Made by a program: the position numbers and the translations under genes. This document shows positions 25,555 to 38,267 of a stretch of 64,000 bases of DNA, one piece after another. Within the stretch, counting starts at the first letter, position 1. Each line of letters opens with the position of its first letter. The notes beneath the pieces are model-generated. The model was not told where the DNA came from. It did no database searches and saw only the letters and a program-made list of their open reading frames with translations. The DNA is from Coptis chinensis (lineage: Eukaryota > Streptophyta > Magnoliopsida > Ranunculales > Ranunculaceae), in NCBI GenBank assembly GCA_015680905.1, contig CM027379.1:32754501-32818500 (forward strand), given 5' to 3'.

Positions 25555-26590
25555 CCCTTGTCTTTTGGTGTACTTCCTTTCACTTCCATATAGTGGTAAG
25601 TGCACCATTCAGGTAACCGGGCCCTCCCTATGGAGTGTGTGGCTGTAAGTACCGGATCCTAAGTCCACGTTTCACATAATTCACGTTTTCCACTTTTGCA
25701 TGTTTTCTCAGTTTTTGAGTCATGTTCCTCTATGGGGTGAATTATGTATTTATTGTTTTTCGTGTTTCTTATAATAAACTAATAAAAAAGAAAAATAAAA
25801 ATAAAAATTCTAAAATCATAGAAATAGCAATCCAACAAGTCTTGTGAATCTGACTTTAAACGACCCACGTTTAAAACAAATTTTGTGTTTAAAAATTTGT
25901 TTGGGGGTGGGCAGTCGGTCTTTCCATCTGGATTGCATGAACTTTCCATTTGTGTTGCTTAGGCCCATTAGTTATAGTTCATTTGGGTTGACGTTATCTA
26001 AAACTTAGATTTCCTTCGTTCGCATAACTTACGTCACACACGCACTTCGAAACATTTTTCCACCTTCTTATACGTTACCCATGGTTGGAATTAAGTGTTT
26101 TATGGATCATTGGATTGGAAATTCTCTACTGATCATTTCCATAACTCATTCGCCAAAATCGGACCAATAACAAAGCGGCAAATTGAATTTGAAATTACGC
26201 GAAATATCGAAAAAGTTCGGAATTCAAATTGGGCTTGGGCCCAAACTTCTACAAGACTTGGCAGCAAGACCTGCGCCCCTTTGTTTTCCACGAAACGATT
26301 ATCGGCGTTTTAATCCCACCATCGCCATTAACAAAGTTTTCAACCAAAAAAAAAAAAAAAAAGAAAAAGAGGAAAGAAAACCTAACTACACCCACGCCAA
26401 GCAGTTAAACCAAACTGAAATCTTCTCCAAACCATTACTACCACCAACCCCAACAATTTTAAAACTCCGAAAACAGCCACCAATTCAAGCTTCAAGCTGC
26501 CACCGTACCCACCATCGCCACCACCGTGTTTTTAGTTGTTTTACACCAAACTCGCCTCCTTCACCGTCTACAAAACCATTGGTTGTTTCA
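25555..26590 (+). other. Spacer between integrase and env-like ORF (B-plus)
   Basis: Holds CCTCCCTATGGAGTGTGTGG (25626-25645, matched in D near 51233), a G-rich PPT-like TTTGTTTGGGGGTGGG near 25897, and an A run at 26347. The 26180-26590 part is open but low-complexity (Pro/His-rich) and may be 5' leader of the env-like message. Confidence 0.5.
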
Positions 26591-28109
26591 AAAACTTCAA
26601 TGGCGCTTACGACGAAGAATTGTGCCGAGCACGCGCTTAGCGTTTTACGCCGACCAGCGCCATTTTACGACGCGGAGATGATTAGGAGAAATTGGAATGG
26701 ACTGTGGTACTTTCGACCGAGGAGTTCTATCACTACGATTTGGTAGAACAGCTTTTTATAAGAAGCGAGAATGGAGGGGATATGATTTTCATTAAGGTAG
26801 CAGGAACGAGGAGGGAAGTAACAAGACAGTTGTTGGCTGAGCTGTTAGGAATTACATCTGAAAGCAACCTAGAAACAACCATTCAGGAATCCTAGTATAC
26901 TGGAGTTCCTGCTTTGATGAAAGATACTGTCGTGGAGGGTGAATACAATACGCAGTTCTCATTGCGTTAAGCGATCTGACCTCGAGAACCAATCAACCGG
27001 GTCAGAGCTCAGTGGATTGGTAGGAACGTCCTCGGGAAAGACAAAGTCAGCGATATCGGTCTGCAATGTCTTCACGTTCTTTGGATTTTGCAAACGAATA
27101 AGTATAATTTCTGCATCCTCGATTTAATTTTTAATGTGATTAGAAGAGTGGGAAAGAGCATGGCACCTCTTCCCGTATTGATCACTAAGATCATGCTCTC
27201 ATTTAGAGCTGTCACAAAATCTGCTCCTATTAAGATCAAATTGCATTCTAATGCAAGTATCTATACGGATTGCATCCAAGAGACTTGGCCGTTGTCTGAA
27301 GGAAATGTGGTGGAGTCGGAGGATGAAAGGGAGGATATGACATGTCTGGATGACGATGGATTACGTTAGATTCTATTTTAATCAGGAAGGAGAACAAGAA
27401 TTCTCCGTCGTAGTCGATGACACGACACTAGAATTCAATAAAAATGTGGTCGCTTTAGTTTCAGGATTACCAATACCTGATCCTGTTCACACATGGGCAT
27501 ATATGACCGATAATGCATACCTTTATGATTATACATATTTCCATGAGTATTATGGGGAGGGTATTTCGAGTAATGGACCGTGGGCTTATATAGCATTGCC
27601 TTTGGTAGCCTGTCCTTAAACGTAGGCACCACCATGTTATTCATCCCGATGAATATTTTGGGGAATGGCGTTCATTTCTGCAAAACATCATCGCTGGTGA
27701 CATTTTCCTCGCTTTAGTTGAGGGATGTCGCCGATTTGACATTCCCCGAGTTTTAGTCGCTAGTCTTAAGAGAGCACAAAGCATGAGGCGTAAGTATCTT
27801 CTTATGCCTGTTTTGGTAAGACGATCACGCGTAGTTGTTTTCAGATTCTCGCGCCCAATTCACAGATTGGAAAACGGTTGAAGTCATGAGACCCACCAAT
27901 TGGGTGGTTCGCTTCATTGCTAATTATGACTTGGCCGGGATGGCAAGTGCACCTCATTTGGTCGCCTTCCGCACATCCCATCAGACATAATAACACTTAA
28001 CAGGTTAGCATTAGTAGATGATAAATGGCGGCAAGCTTGGCAAGTTATAATGGCCTGGCAGGATGTGAAGGAACCTCATCTCTTTGATGAGGAGGAGGAT
28101 GTTTAAGCG
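26591..28109 (+). mobile_element. Env-like ORF region of B-plus (broken)
   Basis: A Met start near 26600 (MALTTKNCAEHALSVL) leads to an acidic middle section (SEDEREDMTCLDDD, then LRXIXF-like stretch with FNKNVVALVSGLPIPDPV) and the conserved tail IPRVLVASLKRAQSMRRKYL...DDKWRQAWQVIMA. This is the third ORF of Athila elements, historically called env-like; its role is not established and I see no convincing signal peptide. Several breaks. Confidence 0.7.
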
Positions 28110-28114
28110 GGAGA

Positions 28115-29264
28115 TGATAACCGTAAAAATAATAGAATCCTAAATATTAATGCTACAAGAACACTAATACGTAATCCTACCGTTCTTACGTTTAAATCAA
28201 TTCTTCTTACTCTCAAAACATAATCATGCAATACAACGAGTAAGGATTTCGTTCCACTCTTAAACCCTCAAGACTTAAATAGAATTCAATTGATCCAACA
28301 CAAGGAACAATGGTGAGAGTGATGTGTTTGGTGTTTAAACTAAAACTAATTATAAATTTAAGACAACTAAATCTAAAGATTCTAACTTTATGAAATTTAA
28401 CAAACAATAATTAAAATCTAACATCAATAACTACGAAATGACTAACAACCAAGAAATGAAATTAGATCTAAGCAATAGATAAATGACAAAATCGAATTTG
28501 ATCAATAATAAACTACTTGATTTATCTAATGAAGCAATAACAATATTTTAATACTTTAAATTAAAACAAGGGAAATTAAAACTAATAAAAATGGAGATTC
28601 AAAACTAGATCTAGATCTAAAAACTAATCTAGATCTATCTTTTTCTAACCCTAAACTCCATTAACATTAGCTTCCTAACCTAACTGCCCTTAACAAAGAG
28701 TCAAGCTTTTGTTTTATACTTCCAGATCCAAAATCGTGCATGGGCTTGGAGCCATGTTTTGGGCCGAAAAAAAATCGGGCCCAAAACCCAATTTCTTTAG
28801 TCCAAAATGGGCTCCTCAGCTGCAGTTGGCTTCGACAGATGTTTCGTCCACTTTTGCTCCTCTGATTGGGTCAAGACTTGGTCCATTGGAAAGCTCTTTC
28901 CGAGCCGGTCGTTTTGACATAAAGGTAGGCCCAATTCCAAGGTCTGAGTCCAAAGATATGGTCTTCGGAAGTTCACTGTCTTTGTATTTGCTTCGCTTTT
29001 GCGTGGACTTTGAATTTTCATCTTTTGACCAGGCTTTACAAAGGCTTTGTCTTCTTGAATCTTGGCCTTTAATCACCGAACTCCTTAGTAACCAACCATT
29101 GCTCCTTTATCTCATCAAGGTGGCACATTCCTGCACATAATTGACTTTGAAGCTTGAAATACATAAAAACACGTAATCAGTATTAACTCTTACTTATTAC
29201 TCACATAATTGGTCTAAAAGTATGACTGCTAAGGGGTTAAAACTACAGTTTTGGGCTCTTATCA
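28115..29264 (-). repeat. 3' LTR of C (1150 bp)
   Basis: Minus strand TGATAAGAGCCCAAAACTG...GGTTATCA. TATA-like AGTATAAAAC on the minus strand near 28710-28722. U3 block shared with other LTRs at about 28840-28975. Confidence 0.92.
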
Positions 29265-29303
29265 ACCACCCCCAAACAGCATTTTGCTTGTCCTCAAGCA
29301 AAG
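29265..29303 (-). other. Polypurine tract module of C
   Basis: Minus strand: TTGAGGACAAGCAAAATG, then CTGTTTGGGGGTGG, directly before the LTR start. Confidence 0.85.
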
Positions 29304-31084
29304 ATGAGAAATTAGAATAAGTGACCAAAAATGGAGTTCTATATCTACTCCGTTTATTTGAGTCGACATTATCATTGACCATACGCAACAAGGCCTTAAA
29401 CCACTAGGAATTCCCTAGTGTACGAAGTTATAGCCTCGAGAGAGTTTTCCATGAAGGTACTCACAAACTTCATCTATACTACAACGACTAAGAAATAAAA
29501 CTATTGTTTTCTCATTCATGTCTCAACTATCTATACATCTCACTAGCAAATACATAAGAATAACCTAAAGGAACCCTAAGCTAATATATGCATAATAATC
29601 AATCATCTAAAATAAACCTATAACAATGAGTAATACTATGAAATGTAATAGCAGGTCCGCTTTCGAAAACTTCGAATAGCGTCCTTAAGTAGGTCCTCAC
29701 ATAAATGTCAAGACAAAAACCACTGATTTTTCCACTCAAGTTTCATTTACTCCAATTGTGCGGTGGGCACACACTTTACCTTACAATCTCAATGACACAT
29801 AAGGAAGCCGAGTCGATCAAACACATCCGCCACTTACTATCACACTAACCTATTCCTAATTGAGCTAGAGGTCTTTATTAGGTGTCATGGGATTAGGAGA
29901 TGGTTTCGAAGGAAGGAAATGGATATACAAAAGGACAAGTCCGAGATAATAGAGTCTTCATATTATGTAACTTAGAGAAAACCTTGTTATTTTCTTTTGC
30001 TTATATACTTTGTTTCCATCCTTAGCCATATTTTTCTTTTTCTTTTCTTTGGCTTTTGACTCCCTTTTATTCTATTTTTGGAGTTTTTATTTATTTCTAT
30101 TTTTCTTTTTCTTTTCTTTTTCTTTGGATGGAAACTTTTCTTTTTTCAAGCAACTAACTAATTTTTGTTTACATGTGTTTTTCTCTTCTTCTTTCTTCAC
30201 TCATTCTATTCTCGACTTATTCTAGATTGGGTAAGTTGAATTTTTTATTTTGTTTTGTTTTTTTGTAACAGGGTAAAGGAATTGTGGTTTATGGAAGGGC
30301 TAATGGAAGGCTCGGGAGGGGCTTATTAGCGGAAAATAATTCATAGGTTTGAATTTCGGCTATATCGATCCAAAGAGGGCCTAAATTCTCGCTTAGGATA
30401 TGGCATAGTGATCAAGCAAGTGGACGTGTGATTTCTCTATCCGATTTTACTTCTCCCTTGTGTCATTTCTCAAATGTTTCGCTCATATAAGGCTTTAGGC
30501 TATATTCTCACAGGATTTGTAGAATAAGTACTCTAGCCTAGATTTCAGAACTTACTACTAACAATCATAGATACTCATGTAATAAATTTATAGATAGATG
30601 CAAAGATTATTACCTACATATTAACCTAAGTTTCTAACAATTATTCTGATGCAAAAGCTATGTGAGACTTCTAAATTGTTAAGAGCATAGAGAAAGAAAA
30701 CAATACCAATATTCCTAAGTGTATAGCATACTTTTTTTTTTTTTTATATTTTTGAATTTTTGAAATTTTAGCTAGAAAACAAATGCATATTATACATATC
30801 TATATCCTAACAGATGTCTTAATTACACGTGTTTCTATGCCCCCCCCCCCCCCAAACAAGAAGCATGTTTTGTCCTCAAAGCATTTAAATAAAGAGGGTA
30901 GGAAAAATACCATTGAAGCGTGCAGGAAATTCAGGGAACATCCGCAAAACAAGGTTAAAACATACAAATATAGTAATATAAAAAAAACCGACGCGAACTC
31001 TATAAGAGTTCCACCCATTATGGGGTTAACAGTAATTAAATTGCTTGGGACATAAGCGGCACACTAACTGAAATTAAAAATTAC
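29304..31084 (-). other. 3' region of C
   Basis: Homologous over its length to the 3' regions of B-minus and B-plus. A second PPT-like module at about 30838-30880 has a run of 16 C on the plus strand (G on the sense strand). Poly-pyrimidine near 30040-30130. No ORF. Confidence 0.75.
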
Positions 31085-32160
31085 CTCCACTCCAAATAAG
31101 TTTTTGTCATCCTCCCTCTTCTATAAAGAAGTGAGGTTCCTTCAAGGCCCCGCCATGCCATTATAATTTGCCAAGCTTGCCGCCATTTATCATCTACGGA
31201 TGCTAACCCTGCGCCACTTGGTCGGATGGGGTGTAAGGTGCAACTTGATGAGGTTGTATCCTCCACCCTTGCCAAGTCATTGCAACGGAAAAATCGAATA
31301 ATAGAATTGGGGGTCTCACAATGTCGACCCCAACCTAGTCCGTGAAACGGGCACAAAAAACGTGGAAGAAACATAGTATAATACGGCAAACTAATATAGG
31401 CATAAGAAGATACTTATGCCTCATGCTATGGGCTCGTGCTAAACTAGACATTAAGGTCTTAGGAAGGTCATATAGCAGCGTTCCTCAGCCTAAAGCAAGG
31501 AAAACATCGCAAGTGGCATCATTCGCAGAAGAAAAATGCCACTCCCCTAATATGTTTAGCATGATAAAGAACATTACCGTATCACATTAAGGGACAAGCT
31601 ACCAAGGGCTACGCGTTATATGTCCCTTGGTCCTCTACACGGAAAGTGCCGGACCCATAAGCCTCATGCAAAAGTCATAAGTGTAGACATGCATATTATC
31701 TACCCAATAGCATCATGGGTATTGTATTTCATGGGCATGGCAAGTCCAAGAACAAATGCTAGCAAGAACCATAAGCGGTTCCCGGCTTTACGTGTGTGAT
31801 CACCTCAAAACCAAGCACCATAAGTAGTGCTTTGAAACAAATCTTTGAAAGACTGTTCGGTATTATTATAGGAGATGTCATCTCGAACTACGCTTCTAGA
31901 ACACCTGTGAAATGAACCGGGAACAACCCGCTGAAAACCGGAATTTTTGGTCGACGGAAGTCGTATGCTGAGTCGCTCAACTGACCTCGAAGTGCTGGCT
32001 GGCCTCTAGGTCCATAGATGAGGGCGATGGTCGGTCGCTTCCAGTATGAGGGCGGTCGCGCTCTGAATAAATTTTCCAAAATGTGAAGGCGCAGCAAGGC
32101 CTCTTTGAAACCGGAGTTTAGATGAAAAAGAAAGTAAAACTTGGAGTGGATGGTGCGGGA
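31085..32160 (-). mobile_element. Env-like remnant of C
   Basis: The tail (VDDKWRQAWQIIMAW) matches B-plus and B-minus; 32097-31888 is open on the minus strand but with little clear resemblance left. Heavily broken. Confidence 0.6.
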
Positions 32161-33025
32161 TGATGGTGGAATGTATTGTGGTTTGTTAGTGTAGAAAGAA
32201 GGGAGTTTTTATAGGTTTTTAATTGTTAAAACGAATCGGTAAGTTGCCAAAAAGTTTTAAGGCAATTTCCGGAAACAATAAAATTTCCAAACCCGAAAAC
32301 GGAAACAACTCATATTCTTGATTCTAAAACAACCCTAGTATCTTTTATACTGGATTTAGACTAGTAACTTCTAAACTCTCTTATATTTCATCCTACCACC
32401 ACATCTAATTATAGGTATGCCAATTACGACAATATTCTCAACCTTCACTCCAAAACAAACTCTAAAATGGAGGATCTTCTACAAATCATGATAGAATAAA
32501 TAATACCACCCCCAAACAATTCGGGAATGTGGGATTAACAATAAAATCCATGCACAATTTGAAAAGAACAACATTATATTAAAATTGAAATTCAAACAAC
32601 ATTTAACTATCAAGTTCAAAGTTAACTACGGAATTTAACAACGTAACATCCTATCTACTAAAAATAATAAAAGACAACATCAAAACAACAAACAAAGAGA
32701 AATCTAGCTACTCTTAAAGGGAGCGAGGTGGGGATAAGAATAGGAAGTTTAGTGATCAAGCATGGAAAAACCAAACACTTATTCCCCCAAACAAATTTTT
32801 GAAAACAGGTTTGTAAAAATTTGTTTTAAAACGGGTATTTTAAAGTCGATTCCCTAGACTTAAAGTGATATATATGTATTTACATGCAGTTTCCCATATA
32901 TCAATAATCTAAAAAGTTGTGGGTCTTTCCACAAATAATTAACATGGAATGCACCATCAAACAGAATTAAGCACCAAGATTTCCTATGACGTAGCTTAGT
33001 GGAATGAGAGCAACGCCTTATAGAT
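32161..33025 (-). other. Spacer of C between tail ORF and env-like remnant
   Basis: Non-coding. It contains the 32241-32268 hairpin, two G-rich PPT-like words on the minus strand (near 32507 and 32783), and at 32925-33000 a stretch matching D 51000-51090 (ATTCCATGTTAATTATTT on the minus strand). Confidence 0.55.
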
Positions 33026-33670
33026 CTAAAAACCTAATCGAAAGCATACAGGTTTCTTCTTTGTCCTCCTACGGGGGGGATGCCAAGTAAATGAACTTGA
33101 GAAAATTGATGGTTGTGGAAGATACGTAGGATGTGGATAATTTTGAGAAGGAAAAAATAGAAAAAATGAAAAAGTGTCAGGTGGCTTGTCCTTGGGTGTT
33201 ACTTCTTCACTAGTTGGTTTTAGATAGTTATGAAGCATAGGAGAAACGCCAAGGTCAAGTACAAACTCAATGGTTCTTTGAAAAGGTAGAGGGCGAGGAA
33301 CATTCGTGATGGAAGGTGAATGAGTGACATGAGGATGTGAGGTGGGTGAATGGTGTTCAACTAGTGTTCTTAGGTCTATATCATCGAGGCCTTGAGATAT
33401 GCAAGACATTCCTCAATAGGTGGGTAAGAAGAATCACTTTGGGATAGAGGGCTTAAAAATTCTTCTTCCGCCATGGCCAAGAGATGAATGGATGTCAATA
33501 GGAGAGAACTCAAGGAGTCGAAGGAAATCTTCCTCGATGTTATCTACGCCTAGGGAGTAGAAATTGTGATCCTTGTCTTCTTCCATAAGAGGGGTATCTA
33601 CTAGTGTGGGGACTAAAGTGTCACCGCGACTAATGTGAGGTACAAAACTCTCAATGGACTTCACTTCTCC
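33026..33670 (-). mobile_element. Pro/His/Ser-rich tail after protease in C
   Basis: Minus-strand reading includes SPIDIHSSL, LRTLVEHHSPTSHPH, PKDKPPDTFS and QPSIFSSSFTWHPPRRRTKK. The same words occur in D at 50426-51000 (LRTLAEHHSPTSHPH, PKDKPPNPF, QPSIFSRSFTW). It lies where the RT would begin in A, B-plus and E. I do not recognise the domain; it ends in a very basic patch. Confidence 0.65.
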
Positions 33671-34100
33671 TTCTATAAGCAAACCTAGTTGTCCTTGTTT
33701 GTTTTGTCTAAACATGTTAACTTCTACGTAAAGATTTCCAAAAGAAAGAGTCATTGAGCCATCCCGACAATTGATTTGGGCATTGGCGGTTGCCAAGAAA
33801 GGACGCCCTAAGAATGATGGGAATGGAATCATGAGCAACTTCGTGGTCGAGAATAACAAAGTCGGCAGGATAGTAAAAATCCTGAACTTTAACAAGAATA
33901 TTTTCAACTACACCCTGGGATACTTAATAGAACGATCGGCTAACCGCAAAGTCATTTTGGTTGGTTGAAGTATTGTTTAGACCCAGTTGTTTATATAAAT
34001 AAAAAGGGAGTAAGTTAACACTCGCCCCCGTGTCTAATAAAGCAGCTTGTTATGAAGGTATCACCTAAGGTGCATTGTACAAGAGGATCGACCGTGGTCC
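33671..34100 (-). mobile_element. C protease region
   Basis: Minus strand: a GASVNLLPF word near 34020-34000 and FLGRPFLATANAQINC near 33810-33765. Aspartic protease of the Athila type. Confidence 0.7.
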
Positions 34101-35925
34101 TTGTACTTAACAATTCCGTTATGTTCGGATAAAGAGGGATATTGTTGGGTTAAGAATGCTTCGTGGGGTATGTTGGTTTTCCTCTTCTTGGTGCATAACT
34201 CTTTTAGAAACTTAGCGTGTCCAGGTAGACTTTTTATAGCTTCTAGAAAAGGTAGGTTTATAGTCAAATTTTTAAACACTTCCCTAATCTCATCAAAATT
34301 CTCGCCCTTTTAAACACAACTAGTCTTGGGGATATGGTGCTTTATCGCTATTTTTAGCAGAAGGGATAAAAGTTTTATTAGTCTTTGCTTTATCTCTAGC
34401 CGTTTTCCAACTAGGTGTCCATATTGGAACCTCTACAGGTGTAGGGTCTTCACTTTCTATTATTGGGTCTTGTAATATTTTCCCTTTTGGTTGTGGTTTA
34501 ACTGGTACTTCTACAGTTGTAGGGTCTTCAGTTTCTATTATAGTATTTGGTATGGTATTATTTTTAGTTTGCGGGTAATCTTTAGGCATAGTCACTTGGT
34601 TATCAACTACTCGCCCTGAACGAAGGGTAGTGATTGCCTGTAGGTCCCCTTGGTTTATATTACCGTTAATCAATACTTTTTATTTCGGGGCGGTGTTTGT
34701 TGACTTAGGATTTAGGTAATCGCTTGACTGGAAACACGCCGGTTTGGTTATTATTTTGGTTAGAAGACATGTCAATAACCTTTTGGCACAAAAGACCGCA
34801 TCATTTGCATTGTTTGTTTCATCATATTAGAGTTTTGATCATGCCGATCTTTCATTAAGTTGGAGTTTTGTTGCATAATTTGATTTTGTTTCTCCAACAA
34901 GGTCACTACTACTTTGTCCGTAGATGGTTGTATTGGAATTAAAGCTTGTTGGCGTTCATGTCTTGATGTTGATAGTTTCGGGTTATGGGTACTAAACCTC
35001 TATTCTGGTCCTCTAAGTTCCCTTGTCCTTGATGTTGAAGTTAACCGGGTTGAAGTGTGGTGGTTGTGGGGTGGTGGTTGTGCATAGACAAGAGGACAAT
35101 AGAAGTCGGAATGCTCAAGACTACAAATGCATTACAACGAAAGTAGAGTTAATGTTCATGACTGGAGTGGGTTGTTGTTGAACGAGATGGCATCTACCTT
35201 TTAGTGAGGGCATCGATAAGAGTTTTAAGCTCGAGATCATGTTTAACCTCACGAGAAGAAGGAGAGGAGCGGGAGGAATCGTTTTCTCCCCAATTGTTGT
35301 TCCTCTTAGATTGATCTTCTAAGAATGTATAAGCCTCCAAGGCTCCTTTACTAAGAAAAACTACCCCGGACATGATATCTAGAACCTCCTTATGATAATG
35401 TGAAAGCCCCCTTGAAGAAAGCACTAACAAACGTGTCTCTTCGCAAGATTATGATGCGGCATTCAATGAGAAGATCGCTGAAACGATTCCGTGCCTCAAA
35501 AAGGATTCATGAGGATTCTCGGCTGAAGAAATGAATCTTGTGAAGCATTTCATCTGTCTTTAGTGGTGGGTAAAATTGTTCCATGAACAATTGAACAAGT
35601 TGAGCCCATGAGTCCACAGAGTTTGGCGTTTGGGCAGTTAACCAAGACACCGCCTTTGTCGGCTAGGGTGAAAGGAAACACCCTAAGTTTAACTTGATCC
35701 GACTTACGCTAAGATGATGGAATGTAGTGAGAACTTGGTCTATCCCACGCGATGTGTTGGTAAGGCTTCTCATGGTCTAAACCATGAAAACCCGTAACAA
35801 GTTAAATATATTAGGGGATTCAAAATCCCCCCACTAGGTCCGCAAGAACGATGCACGACTTAGGGCCATCGTTTAGGGCTTTTTATAAAAATCGAGAGAG
35901 GAGTCTCTTGTTCTTTAGCCATTGA
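34101..35925 (-). mobile_element. C gag region
   Basis: Minus strand Met near 35921 (MAKEQETPLS). The gag domain is heavily broken; the central part (FLEDQSKRNNNWGENDSSRS near 35320-35270) matches D and E. The C-terminal part has ITTLRSGRVVDNQVTMPKD and NLTINLPFLEAIKSLPGHAK, both shared with D and E. Confidence 0.75.
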
Positions 35926-37099
35926 TGCAAGTGTAGTGTGTGAAATTCTAGATAGGCGTGTTGTATTTATTTCTATGAAAAACAAGCCCGATTATACTAG
36001 AATTAAAACTCCTCCTACGTAAGAGGCGAGGAGTGGAAGAATGAGTACCGAATGCCTCCTTGCTACGCAGCGTTTGAATAGCGCCTTGTATACGCGATTT
36101 CAGTGTATTTAACAAGTTAGAAACACTAAATAACTTTAAGGAATAAAAATTTGCATTTTTCTGTGAAAATTGGGCTGTTCACACTGAATTTTCCCTTGAG
36201 GGCGCGAGTGGGCGCGAGTTGGGCGCGAGTGCCCTCTGTTTTGTCGAATGTCCAGTGTTTTGGGCGCGGGTCGCGCTCCAGGGTTTTCAAGTTTTAGGCC
36301 TTTTATCGTACTCCAAAAAATCTGAAATTTTTACAGTAATTTGCTAAGACATCTATCACGTAGCCTGTAAAATTTCAGATCAATCGGAGCTGTGAAAGTC
36401 ACTCTACAGCCCTTCAAAGTTTGCGAAACGGTTTTCGGACACAATACAAACAACCGAATGGTTAACCCATCAAACAAAATCCAAAAATTGCCAAATTTTT
36501 ACTGGAGACTCCTGACAGATCCTACTTGTTCCTGTAAAAAATTTAGAGCAATTGGAGTTCTACAACCTCTCCTTATTGGCTGGTGTTTCAGATATTAAGT
36601 GTTTGCAACACTGCAGAAACACACTGGAAACACTCTACTATTTAGGAGGTCAAAACAAATAGAAAACTCATAAAAATTTTACTACAAACTCCTTAGTTAG
36701 GATAGATACTCCTGTAAAAATTATAGAATTTTTAGAACTCCCTAAGTAACCGTACTCGTCTGTTTTTCAAGAACATACGGTGTGAAAACTGAAATGCAAC
36801 ACTGTAAAGATCGTATTTTTTTCACAAGGTAAAACAACTTTGAAAAATCTGAAAATATTCCAGTAAATCAAAAACACATTAAATAATATGTATGAAATTT
36901 TTTAGAATTTTCGAAAATTTAAAAATACCTTCACCGCAGTTTTTTCTCTGTGAATCCGCAGTTCCCTATGCCCTGAAACAATTGAACAGTTCCGAAAATT
37001 CAAGAAACAAGAATGAAAAATTAAAAGGGTGGGTGGGTAGAGAATGGGGGATTGCCCCTTGGATTCAAGCAATTGAATTCTTGTCTTGAACAAGATTAA
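35926..37099 (-). other. 5' leader of C
   Basis: Non-coding. A GC-rich patch with repeated GGGCGCGAGT (36200-36280) also appears in kindred form in the leaders of D and E. Three imperfect repeats at about 36317-36390, 36485-36560 and 36663-36740 share AAATTTTTAC and CTCCTGTAAAAA words. Confidence 0.6.
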
Positions 37100-37116
37100 G
37101 ATGGCAGCGGCGCCAT
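37100..37116 (-). other. Primer binding site of C
   Basis: Minus strand ATGGCGCCGCTGCCATC, just inside the right LTR. Confidence 0.8.
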
Positions 37117-37117
37117 T

Positions 37118-38267
37118 TGATAACTGTAAAAATACTAGAATCCTAAATATTAATGCTACAAGAACACTAATACGTAATCCTACCGTTCTTACGTTTAAAT
37201 CAATTCTTCTTACTCTCAAAACATAATCATGCAATACAACGAGTAAGGATTTCGTTCCACTCTTAAACCCTCAAGACTTAAATAGAATTCAATTGATCCA
37301 ACACAAGGAACAATGGTGAGAGTGATGTGTTTGGTGTTTAAACTAAAACTAATTATAAATTTAAGACAATTAAATCTAAAGATTCTAACTTTATGAAATT
37401 TAACAAACAATAATTAAAATCTAACATCAATAACTACGAAATGACTAACAACCAATAAATGAAATTAGATCTAAGCAATAGATAAATGACAAAATCGAAT
37501 TTGATCAATAATAAACTACTTGATTTATCTAATGAAGCAATAACAATATTTTAATACTTTAAATTAAAACAAGGGAAATGAAAACTAATAAAAATGGAGA
37601 TTCAAAACTAGATCTAGATCTAAAACTAATCTAGATCTATCTTTTTCTAACCCTAAACTCCATTAACATTAGCTTCCTAACCTAACTGCCCTTAACAAAG
37701 AGTCAAGCTTTTGTTTTATACTTCCAGATCCAAAATCGTGCATGGGCTTGGAGCCATGTTTTGGGCCGTAAAATCCGCCCAAAACCCAATTTCTTTAGTC
37801 CAAAATGGGCTCCTCACTGCAGTTGGCTTCGACAGATGTTTCGTCCACTTTTGCTCCTCTGATTGGGTCAAGGCTTGGTCCATTGGAAAGCTCTTTCCGA
37901 GCCGGTCGTTTTGACATAAAGGTAGGCCCAATTCAAGGTCCGAGTCCAAAGATATGGTCTTTCGGAAGTTCTCTTTGTCTTTTGTGCATTGTTTGTTCGC
38001 TTTGCGTGGACTTTGACTTTTCATCTTTTGACCAGGCTTTACAAAGGCTTTGTCTTCTTGAATCTTGGCCTTTAATCACCGAACTCCTTAGTAACCAACC
38101 ATTGCTCCTTTATCTCATCAAGGTGGCACATTCCTGCACATAATTGACTTTGAAGCCTGAAATACATAAAAACACGTAATCAGTATTAACTCTTACTTAT
38201 TACTCACATAATTGGTCTAAAAGTATGACTGCTAAGGGGTTAAAACTACAGTTTTGGGCTCTTATCA
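37118..38267 (-). repeat. 5' LTR of C (1150 bp)
   Basis: Same length and ends as 28115-29264, with about 20 differences by eye. TATA-like AGTATAAAAC on the minus strand near 37712-37724. Confidence 0.92.

Larger units (their letters stand above)
28115..38267 (-). mobile_element. Element C: non-autonomous Athila-type retrotransposon, TSD GGAGA
   Basis: Two 1150-bp LTRs in the same orientation, PBS beside the right one and PPT beside the left one, so it reads on the minus strand. GGAGA at 28110-28114 and 38268-38272 is its target duplication. Internal parts in order: leader, gag, protease, a Pro/His/Ser-rich tail, spacer, env-like remnant, 3' region. No RT, RNase H or integrase sequence is seen. 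LTRs differ by about 2 percent by eye. More than ten breaks in the coding parts despite the young LTRs. Confidence 0.92.

Noticed and set aside
28213-28407. Small ORF repeated at 37216-37410
   Set aside because: Identical in both because it lies in the LTR pair of C; no coding character.
30838-30860. Run of 16 C as a special signal
   Set aside because: It sits in the internal PPT-like module of C where relatives have shorter G/C runs. Homopolymer growth or sequencing error is the simpler reading.
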